In this document: one piece after another, positions 15,565 through 22,647 of the stretch | Position numbering within the stretch: the stretch's first letter is position 1 | Layout: each line of letters begins with the position of its first letter | Assembly (NCBI GenBank): GCA_964247705.1 | Contig: CAXTVQ010000047.1 | Span: forward strand, 1-38,425 | Origin: LMUY01 sp964247705 | GTDB taxonomy: Bacteria > Pseudomonadota > Alphaproteobacteria > Acetobacterales > Acetobacteraceae | DNA length: 38,425 nt | Reading direction: 5' to 3' | Translations under genes and position numbers: made by a program | Notes under the pieces: model-generated | What the model saw: the letters and a program-made list of their open reading frames with translations, nothing else | Databases searched by the model: none | Told to the model about the DNA's origin: nothing

Positions 15565-17592
15565 ATGCAGGAAAGACTGCGCCGCCCGCCCGCCATCCCG
15601 CTGGTCACCATCGACCCGCACACCAGCGTCTGGTGCTTCGCCGACCGCCTGACCGACGATTGGCCGCGGCACTGGACCGGCACCCAGATGACGCTCTACG
15701 GCGTCGTGCGCGTGGATGGCGAGGCGTTCCGTTTCCTCGGCGGGCCCGAGTATTTGTCCAGGGCCGCGGAACAGGTTGCGCTCGAGGTGCACGCCACCCG
15801 CACCGTCGCGTCGTTCCGGTGCGGCGCGGTCGAGCTGACGGTGACGTTCACCACGGCGTTGCTGCCGGACGACCTGGACCTGTTATCGCGCCCCGTCACC
15901 TACCTGTCGCTCGCGTGCCATGCGCTCGATTCCCGTCCCCACGAGGTTCTCGCCTACGTGGACATGACGGGGGAGTGGGCCGTCAATCATCCGCATGAGC
16001 GGGTGTATTGGGATACGTGGCAGACGGATGCGCTGCACGGAGCGTCGTTCCGGTCCGAGCACCAGCGCGTGCTCGCGGAAGCCGGCGACCACCGGCGGAT
16101 CGAGTGGGGCACGTCATTCCTCGCCATCGCCAACGGGCAAGGCAGCGTAGTCGTCGGCGATATTGACCACTGCCGCGACACCTTCGCCCGCACCGGCGCG
16201 TTGAGCGCGGGCGTTATCCGGTCGGCGCAGCCCCGCAAGGTCGCCTACAACTCCGACCCGGTCGCGGCCGTGACGCTGGCGCTGCTGCTGGATGGCACGG
16301 ACCGCGACATCCTGGTGGCGTATGACGACGAGTGGTCGATCGAACTGATGCACCAGCGCTTGCGGCCCTGGTGGCGGCGCGATCCGGCGGCAACGGCCTT
16401 GGCAATGCTGACCGCGGCCATGGCGGAAGCTGCGCCGGTGAAGGAGCGTTGCGCCGCGTTCGACAGGGCGATGTGGTCGGACGCTGCAGCTTCCGGTGGC
16501 CCGGCCCACGCGGATCTGCTCGCATTGACCTGGCGCCAAGCAGTCGCGGCGCACAAGTTGGTGGCCGGACCGGACGGTGCGCCGCTGTTCTTCTCCAAGG
16601 AGAACTTCTCCAACGGCTGTATCGCGACAGTGGACGTGACCTATCCATCGGCGCCGTTGTTCCTGCTCTACAACCCCGCGCTGCTGCGGGCGATGCTGGA
16701 GCCGGTCGCCGCCTATTGCGCGTCGCCGGATTGGCCGCACGTGTTCCCAGCGCACGACCTCGGAACCTACCCGATCGCCAACGGGCAGACCTACCGCGAT
16801 TTCGTCGCCAAGCGTGGCCCAAACGAGAATATTGTCGAGACGCAAATGCCGGTGGAGGAGGCCGGCAACATGCTGATCCTCGCGGCGGCGCTGGCGCGGG
16901 CGGAGGGGCACGCCGGGTTCGCCGCGGCGCATTGGGCCCTGTTGCGGCAGTGGGCGGACTACCTCGTCGCGTCCGGTCCGAACCCCGGCGAACAGCTCTG
17001 CACGGACGATTTCTCCGGCGTGCTGGGCCATAACGTCAATCTCGGCGCGAAGGCGATCATGGGCATCGCCTGCTGCGCGCAACTCGCGGCTGCCTTAGGA
17101 CACGCCGACGAGGCAGACAGCTACCGCAAGACGGCCGAGGCGTTCGCCGCCAGTTGGCTGCAGGACGCGCGGGACGGCGGAGGCACGCGCCTGGCCTTCA
17201 ACCAGCCGGGTAGCTGGAGCTTGAAATACAACCTGGTCTGGAACCGGCTGCTCGGCCTCGACCTGTTCCCCGCAGCCGAGCTCGAACGGGAGCAGTCGTT
17301 TTACCGGACGAAGACAGACCTGTACGGTGTGCCCCTGGACGGCCGCAGCACAGTCACCAAACCGGAATGGATGCTCTGGGCCGCTTGTCTGACGCAGGAC
17401 ACATCCCTGGTAAGGGAGTGGTCGGAACAGATCCTACGTTACGCCAACGAGACGCCCAGCCGGGTGCCGTTGTCCGATCTGTATTTCGTCGATAGCGGGC
17501 GCAAGATGGGATTTCAGGCCCGCTCGGTCGTCGGCGGTTTTTGGGTCGCTGTCCTCGCGGCGAAGTGGGCCGGTGAACAAGGGCGTCCTTAA
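15565..17592 (+). CDS. GtaA/DUF4965-family protein, probable (alpha/alpha)6 carbohydrate-active enzyme
   Basis: This is a 675-residue protein with the layout of the fungal glutaminase A (GtaA) group: an N-terminal DUF4964/DUF5127-like beta region (about 1-290), then a helical DUF4965/DUF1793-type region. Typical stretches are WTGTQMTLYGVVRVDG near the start, FFSKENFSNGCIATVDVTYPSAP, the FPAHDLGTYPIANGQ segment, MPVEEAGNMLIL, and SWSLKYNLVWNRLLGLDLF. It has no signal peptide. AGGA lies about 8 bases before the ATG. Its place beside an arabinosidase operon and its regulator suggests that it cleaves an arabinose-containing or related glycoside in the cytoplasm rather than glutamine. I recognise the family but not the reaction. 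Confidence 0.75.
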   Translation: MQERLRRPPAIPLVTIDPHTSVWCFADRLTDDWPRHWTGTQMTLYGVVRVDGEAFRFLGGPEYLSRAAEQVALEVHATRTVASFRCGAVELTVTFTTALLPDDLDLLSRPVTYLSLACHALDSRPHEVLAYVDMTGEWAVNHPHERVYWDTWQTDALHGASFRSEHQRVLAEAGDHRRIEWGTSFLAIANGQGSVVVGDIDHCRDTFARTGALSAGVIRSAQPRKVAYNSDPVAAVTLALLLDGTDRDILVAYDDEWSIELMHQRLRPWWRRDPAATALAMLTAAMAEAAPVKERCAAFDRAMWSDAAASGGPAHADLLALTWRQAVAAHKLVAGPDGAPLFFSKENFSNGCIATVDVTYPSAPLFLLYNPALLRAMLEPVAAYCASPDWPHVFPAHDLGTYPIANGQTYRDFVAKRGPNENIVETQMPVEEAGNMLILAAALARAEGHAGFAAAHWALLRQWADYLVASGPNPGEQLCTDDFSGVLGHNVNLGAKAIMGIACCAQLAAALGHADEADSYRKTAEAFAASWLQDARDGGGTRLAFNQPGSWSLKYNLVWNRLLGLDLFPAAELEREQSFYRTKTDLYGVPLDGRSTVTKPEWMLWAACLTQDTSLVREWSEQILRYANETPSRVPLSDLYFVDSGRKMGFQARSVVGGFWVAVLAAKWAGEQGRP

Positions 17593-17594
17593 CG

Positions 17595-17624
17595 CCGGGA
17601 ATCAGCGGCCAGCGTTATTCCCGG
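17595..17624. terminator. Hairpin between convergent genes, candidate bidirectional terminator
   Basis: CCGGGAAT (17595-17602) and ATTCCCGG (17617-17624) are exact inverted repeats with a 14-base loop. They lie in the short convergent interval between the GtaA-like gene and the 3' end of the chaperone operon, and the right arm overlaps the TAA of the latter. No T-tract is present on either side, so termination would be Rho-assisted or weak. Confidence 0.35.
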
Positions 17625-18391
17625 GCCGTGCCAAGGGCGGCCGCGCGTTCGGCGGACGACAGGTCCACCCAGCGTAGTTTGTCGTCCAGCGGCATGATCG
17701 CACTGCTGGCCACCTGCTGCAGTCCAAGGATCTCGCTTGCCGAGCCCAACGCAAACGGCGCCGACCGGCGCGGCACGGGCCAGCGCGCAGTCTGGCCGTC
17801 CTCGCTGCGCACGGTCCAGATCTCGCCTTTGTAAAGCTGTTGCCGGGCCACCAAGCGGAGCGGCACCGGAACCGAGTCAAACCTCCGCCACGTCTGCGCG
17901 CGACGATAGCTGCGCAACGCCGCCCAGCCACCACCCCCCACGAACCCGCCGAGGAGGGCGGTAGCGCCGACCAGGCTCGCCACCCGGTCCCAGAACACGT
18001 CCAGACCGAAATCTGTGGTGAGCCAGCCAGGGTGCGCCGGGTCGGCCACGACCTGGACGGTGATCGGACCGTCCTGCGACGATAGGAACACGTAGTGCAC
18101 CCGGCGCTGCATCACGGCCGCGCCGACCGGGGCGGCTACCGTCATGTCACAGATCTCGATCAGGTCACGGTCGGAGCAGTCGCTGTCCGGCACCGTCCCG
18201 TCCCGCAAGGCGAGTGCCGTGCCGCGCACCTGCCAATCCGTCACCAGGTCCGGCGGCACGAACACCAGCAAAACGCCGAGCATGGTGCCGAACATGACAA
18301 GGCCCACCAGGCTCCAGGCGGTCGTGGCGCGAGCGCCTGGCGGCCGGGCGCGCAAGGCCCGGGCCGGCAGCGCGCTGAACACGCGGGCCAT
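17615..18391 (-). CDS. Two-TM membrane protein of unknown function in the Hsp70 operon
   Basis: This 258-residue protein is not recognised from its sequence. A basic N-terminus is followed by a strong membrane span (about 26-48, LVGLVMFGTMLGVLLVFVPP). A region of about 100 residues with two cysteines (DCSDRDLIEICD) follows, then a second span (about 138-160, glycine-rich), and a C-terminal domain of about 95 residues that is probably cytoplasmic. By the positive-inside rule the middle region would be periplasmic, and the cysteines could pair. It starts 6 bases after the AAA+ gene and is the last of five tightly spaced genes, so it probably anchors or is a substrate of that machine (inference). 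Confidence 0.75.
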   Translation of the reverse strand: MARVFSALPARALRARPPGARATTAWSLVGLVMFGTMLGVLLVFVPPDLVTDWQVRGTALALRDGTVPDSDCSDRDLIEICDMTVAAPVGAAVMQRRVHYVFLSSQDGPITVQVVADPAHPGWLTTDFGLDVFWDRVASLVGATALLGGFVGGGGWAALRSYRRAQTWRRFDSVPVPLRLVARQQLYKGEIWTVRSEDGQTARWPVPRRSAPFALGSASEILGLQQVASSAIMPLDDKLRWVDLSSAERAAALGTARE

Positions 18392-18397
18392 GGCGGC

Positions 18398-19747
18398 CTA
18401 TTGGCCCCGAGCCGGATCGCCCCGGGCCGGGGCCAGTTCGGTGACGGCACGGGCCAGCAGCAGTTCGTCGATCGCATCCCGTCCGGCGCGCACTGCCAGC
18501 CGCGCTGCTTGGTCCACCACCCAGGCAAGATCGCTGGCCGGACGCCGCGCCAGGCGCCGCCCGATCGCCGCCACATCCATACCCGGCGCGTGCGGCCGCT
18601 CGTTCAGCAGGGCCTGCAGCATTGCCGCCGCCCCTGCTGCATCGGGATAGTCCATGGTGAACACCAGGTCGAACCGGCCACGCCGCAGCAGCGCACGGTC
18701 GATCGCGTCGAGCTGGTTGGTGGTGCCGACCACCAGCAGCCGGCGGCGCGCGGACGTCTCCACCTCCCGCAGCAAGGTGTTAACCTCCTCCACCCCCGGG
18801 CCGTGCCCGCCCTCCCGCTTGCGGCCGAGCGCGTCCAGCTCCTCCAGCAGAATGATGCCGGGCGCTGCGCTGGCTGCCTGTGCGAAAACGCGGGCAAGCT
18901 GCCGCGGTGTCTCGTGCAGCCACATGCTGCCGACGCCGGCGACCGAGATCTCGTGCATCTTCCAGCCTAGGAAGGCGGCCAGGCGGGCCGCGGCGAAGCT
19001 TTTTCCGCAGCCGGGCGGCCCGGCCAACAGCACGCCGCCCGGCCATGCCACGCCAAGACGGGCGTACTCCGCCGGCCGGTGCAGCACGTCCAGCACCTGC
19101 TCCCTCAGCAACGCTTCCAGCGCCGGCTGACCTGCCAATACGAACCCTTCGGGTGCAGCCGCAGCGGATGCCACCGGTGCGGGCACCACCTCCAGCAGCT
19201 CGAGCGCGGCCCGTGCGGTGGCGAGATCCAAGCGCGCGTTAAGCTGCACCAGCCGGGCGGGCGACTCCGCGTCTTTGCCGATCCCGCCCGACAAGGCGGC
19301 GAGCATGATGGCGCGCCGGTCCTCGCCGGGTGCGGTCTCGGCTGTGGCAAGCGCCAGGCCAGGGCCGGGCAGGAACAAGGCGGAGGACCAGCCAGCGCCG
19401 GGTTGCCGCACCGCCATCGCGAGCACCGCGCGCACCAGGGCAAGGGCGTCGGCCTTATCGACCGGCGGGTTACGCAACGCCAGTCCGCTGACGGTATACG
19501 GGCGCGCATCACGGGGGCAGGCGAGGCACAGGACATCGTCCACCGCGGTGAGCGGCCCCGCCAACTCTGCCAGCCGGTCGATCTCCCCCGCCCACCAAGC
19601 CGGCCCAGCGTCAGGTCGCAGCAGCAGCACCGTGCCGCCCTGCCCGCCAGCGCAAAGCTGCCAGCCCGGTCCGTCCTCCAGCCGGCGGCCGGACAGCACG
19701 CCGCCTGGCAAAGCGGTGCCGATCGGCAGCCAGGGAAACGCGCTCAT
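18398..19747 (-). CDS. AAA+ ATPase of the Hsp70 operon
   Basis: This 449-residue protein has an N-terminal region of about 200 residues that I do not recognise, followed by one classical AAA+ module. Walker A is GPPGCGKS (243-250). Walker B is IILLEELDA (298-306), with glutamate in place of the usual first aspartate. Sensor 1 is GTTN (N344), and the arginine-finger region is ALLRRGRFD (352-360). A small helical lid follows. The module resembles CDC48/FtsH-type AAA domains, but no protease domain is present, so it should be an unfoldase or remodeller. Its ATG overlaps the last base of the Hsp70 stop (TGATG), strong evidence for coupled expression with that chaperone. Confidence 0.85.
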   Translation of the reverse strand: MSAFPWLPIGTALPGGVLSGRRLEDGPGWQLCAGGQGGTVLLLRPDAGPAWWAGEIDRLAELAGPLTAVDDVLCLACPRDARPYTVSGLALRNPPVDKADALALVRAVLAMAVRQPGAGWSSALFLPGPGLALATAETAPGEDRRAIMLAALSGGIGKDAESPARLVQLNARLDLATARAALELLEVVPAPVASAAAAPEGFVLAGQPALEALLREQVLDVLHRPAEYARLGVAWPGGVLLAGPPGCGKSFAAARLAAFLGWKMHEISVAGVGSMWLHETPRQLARVFAQAASAAPGIILLEELDALGRKREGGHGPGVEEVNTLLREVETSARRRLLVVGTTNQLDAIDRALLRRGRFDLVFTMDYPDAAGAAAMLQALLNERPHAPGMDVAAIGRRLARRPASDLAWVVDQAARLAVRAGRDAIDELLLARAVTELAPARGDPARGQ

Positions 19748-22278
19748 CACTCCCGCAGCACGTCCGCGGGAGCGGATACGTCCTGGCGCCGGGCAGACGC
19801 GATCTTGTTGCTCCACATGGCCCGCAAGCTGTCCCGCAATCCCTCCATGTCTCCCGCCGCCAACTGCCGGTCGCCCGCCTCGAGCACGGTGTCGAAACGC
19901 TCCTTGTCGCGCATCAGGTGGCGCTCGACGCGGATCCAGCGCCAATACATCGCGCAGAAACCGGGCATGCGCAGCCCCTCCCCCCAGTACAGCCCGTTGA
20001 TCTCGCGGATCAGGCTATCGGCCACGATGAAGCCGTCGGGGGTGCCGCCGTCCAGCTCTGCCCGCACGCTGCTGGCGAGCTGATCCGCCCGGGCCGCCGC
20101 GGCGGGGGGAGCCGCGGGGCGGATGTCGCGGTCGAAGAAGCGCAACTGGGAGTTCAGCTCCCGCCGCAGCAATGCCGCGCGCACCTCCGGACGGCTGCAC
20201 AGCGTGGCGACCGCCTGGCGCACCAGCCGCGCTTCCTCCGCCGCCCCCCGCCGCGCATCCGGTTCCGCCGTCCCCTCGGTCGCCCGGCGTGCCGCGTCCA
20301 GCCGGGCGCGCAACGCCGGAATGGTGGTGCGGGCGGCGAGCGGCAGCACGCTTGCCGCCTCGTCCAGCTCCTCCTCCGCCCGATCGAGGGTGACGGAGGC
20401 CAGCTTCGCGCCATCCTCGCCCTCGAACGAGTGCAGCCCAGTCTGCCAGTCGTAGAAATTCGCCTCGTCGAAGCTCTGGCCGAGGTCGGGGATCTCCACC
20501 TCGGCCTTGATAGTCTGCCCCTCGTTCATCGCCCAGTGCACCACGAGCTCGGTGCCGCGGCGGACGGAGAGGCCCTCGGGCAGGTCGGCGCCACGGATGC
20601 GGAACTCGCCGATGCCCAGGTTCAGCGCCGGGTCCAGCACGGCGGGGTCGCTGACCTGGAACAGCTCCAGCTTGAGCACGCCGCCACCCCCGGCGCGGAG
20701 CAACTGGGCGGCACGGAAGCGCGCCGTGCCGGTCTGCGGCAACAGCGCGCCTTTGGGCACCAGCGGCGCGATCGTGTTGCGCCCGGCGTCGTCCTGCACC
20801 TTCACGCCGATGGTCTGCGAGGCCGGGATCCCGGCGCTCGCCGCCGGAGCACGCTCGATCGTCCATTCCTGCCCGGCACTGGGCACGGGGCGGCCCGCCG
20901 GGTCGAACACCACGGCGCGGAACTGGTTCGCGCCCATGTCGGACAGCGGCAATTGCAGCTCGGCCGGGCGGTCAAGCCCAATACGCCCGCTGCTCCAGCC
21001 CAGCGCGCTCTCCACCTGCACCTGGATGCCGTCCGGCCCGGCGCGGCGGGTGACGCGCAGCTTGGCGGACGCGCCGGCGGTGCGCGCGTCGTAGTCATAC
21101 CCGATCGCGATCGCACCGCCGGACGCTTCCGCCGCGGCGCGCCGTGGCTTGGCGGCGCTCACCGGCCCGGACCAGTCGCGGCTGTCGCTGTAGATCGCGG
21201 CACCCACGGCCACCGCGGTCATCGGGTCCACCCGGCCAGGGTCCTCGATCGGCACGCCCAGCGCCGCGGCGATCCGCGCCCGCAGCAGCGGCATCTTGGT
21301 CGGCCCGCCGATCAGCACCACCCGGCTGATATCGCTCAAGCCGTAGCCTGCATCCTGCACGATCGCGCGCGACAGTTCGGCGGTGCGGGCGACGATCGGC
21401 TCGATCATCGCCTCCAGCCGCGCGCGGGTCAGCGGCGCGTCCAGGTAGATCGGCTCCCCCCGCTCGTCCTCCAGCCGGACCAGATCGTCCGACGCGCTGA
21501 CCGACGTCTCGGTCCGGCTCGACAATTCCACCTTGGCCCGCTCCGCCGCCAGCCGCGCCACCCGGGCCAGCCGGTCGTAGCGCCGGTCGGTGGCGAACCC
21601 GTCCGGAAGCTGGAAAGTCTGCCGCAGCCAGGGATGCACCACGTCCTGCAGGATCAGACGGTCGATATCCCGCCCGCCGAGCATGTTGACGCCCTCATGC
21701 GCCACCACGTTCACGGTGCCGGCAGCGGCCTGCACCAACGCCAGGTCGAACGTGCCGCCGCCCAGGTCGTAGATCAGGAACTGGCCGCTGCGCTCGCTGG
21801 ATGCGGCCATCGCGGCCATCGCCGCCGCCACCGGCTCCTGCAGCAATGCCACCCGCTCCAACCCGGCCTCGCTCGCCGCCGCCAGCGTCGCCTCGCTCTG
21901 CAACTGGTTGAACGCGGCAGGGATGGTGACCACGGCCCCGTCCACCGCCGCCTCGCCGGCTTCCACCAGGGCGTAGCCGACCAGGGTGCGCAACAGCTCG
22001 GCGCTGCACGCTTCCGGCGACATCTCCTGCCCGGAGGCGGCGAAGCGCAGCGGGGTCGCGGTGCCCATCATGCGCTTGAAGCCCTGGGCCACGTTCTCGG
22101 GCGACAGGATCGCCTGGTCGTAGGCCCGCACCCCCACCGTGCGGTTGCCGCGCCGGTCGATGTGGATGACGGAGGGCATCACTTCCGTGCCCTCCGGCGT
22201 GCGGTACAGATGCGGCCACCCGTTGCGATAACCGGCTACCGAGCTGTTGGACGTGCCGAGGTCGATCCCGAGTTGCAC
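19747..22278 (-). CDS. Divergent 843-residue Hsp70-family chaperone
   Basis: The nucleotide-binding domain (about 1-385) is clearly Hsp70. It has GIDLGTSNS (4-12), the catalytic-type lysine K68 in FKRMMG, VVTIPAAFNQLQ (117-128), LLQEPVAAA, IYDLGGGTFDLAL (169-181), and VVLIGGPTKMPLLR. After it the protein departs from DnaK. There is no DVLLLDVTPLSLG linker; instead a basic, Ala-rich stretch leads into an extra beta-looking region (about 385-500). Only then comes a substrate-domain-like part starting near IAPLVPKGALLPQTG. A long helical tail follows, without an EEVD-like end. It is about 200 residues longer than DnaK. The start is GTG at 22278, three bases after the upstream stop. It is likely a specialised, not housekeeping, chaperone. 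Confidence 0.87.
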   Translation of the reverse strand: MQLGIDLGTSNSSVAGYRNGWPHLYRTPEGTEVMPSVIHIDRRGNRTVGVRAYDQAILSPENVAQGFKRMMGTATPLRFAASGQEMSPEACSAELLRTLVGYALVEAGEAAVDGAVVTIPAAFNQLQSEATLAAASEAGLERVALLQEPVAAAMAAMAASSERSGQFLIYDLGGGTFDLALVQAAAGTVNVVAHEGVNMLGGRDIDRLILQDVVHPWLRQTFQLPDGFATDRRYDRLARVARLAAERAKVELSSRTETSVSASDDLVRLEDERGEPIYLDAPLTRARLEAMIEPIVARTAELSRAIVQDAGYGLSDISRVVLIGGPTKMPLLRARIAAALGVPIEDPGRVDPMTAVAVGAAIYSDSRDWSGPVSAAKPRRAAAEASGGAIAIGYDYDARTAGASAKLRVTRRAGPDGIQVQVESALGWSSGRIGLDRPAELQLPLSDMGANQFRAVVFDPAGRPVPSAGQEWTIERAPAASAGIPASQTIGVKVQDDAGRNTIAPLVPKGALLPQTGTARFRAAQLLRAGGGGVLKLELFQVSDPAVLDPALNLGIGEFRIRGADLPEGLSVRRGTELVVHWAMNEGQTIKAEVEIPDLGQSFDEANFYDWQTGLHSFEGEDGAKLASVTLDRAEEELDEAASVLPLAARTTIPALRARLDAARRATEGTAEPDARRGAAEEARLVRQAVATLCSRPEVRAALLRRELNSQLRFFDRDIRPAAPPAAAARADQLASSVRAELDGGTPDGFIVADSLIREINGLYWGEGLRMPGFCAMYWRWIRVERHLMRDKERFDTVLEAGDRQLAAGDMEGLRDSLRAMWSNKIASARRQDVSAPADVLRE

Positions 22279-22281
22279 GGC

Positions 22282-22647
22282 TCAGCCCCCGCCGGCCCGG
22301 CGCAACACCACCTTGCCGCGCTGCAGGATGCGGCCGTGCTCCAGCACCGTCGGCTCGATCGTATCCGCCACTTCCAGCCCTTCCTCGGTTTCGAAGTCCT
22401 CCGGATTGACCGGTTCGGCCGGCAGGCCCGGCGAGTAGGGCTGCCCGGTATGGTCCGCCAGCCGCAACCCGGACGCTGCCAGCGCGGCCTCGATCCGCCG
22501 GGCCGCGTACGCAGCCTGCGCCCGCTCGCGGTCCAGCCGGCCCGGCGCCGCTTCCGCCGCCAGCCGAAGCAGGCGGCGGTTAGCCTTCCACCACTCGGCA
22601 GCCAGCAGCAGCAGCGTGGCGCGCGGCACGGTCGCGTCGGCGCTCAC
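22282..22647 (-). CDS. Small protein with GrpE-like C-terminal beta motif
   Basis: This is a 121-residue protein with a GTG start overlapping the previous stop (GTGA). The first 65 residues are helical and rich in Ala, Arg and Glu. The C-terminal segment, about 97-118, reads IEPTVLEHGRILQRGKVVL. This follows the pattern of the GrpE beta domain (VExxxxGYxxxxRVLRPAxV), the part that opens the DnaK nucleotide cleft. It is much shorter than GrpE (about 190). Being directly upstream of the Hsp70 gene, a miniature nucleotide-exchange factor is the best reading, but the similarity is short and the call is tentative. Confidence 0.55.
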   Translation of the reverse strand: MSADATVPRATLLLLAAEWWKANRRLLRLAAEAAPGRLDRERAQAAYAARRIEAALAASGLRLADHTGQPYSPGLPAEPVNPEDFETEEGLEVADTIEPTVLEHGRILQRGKVVLRRAGGG

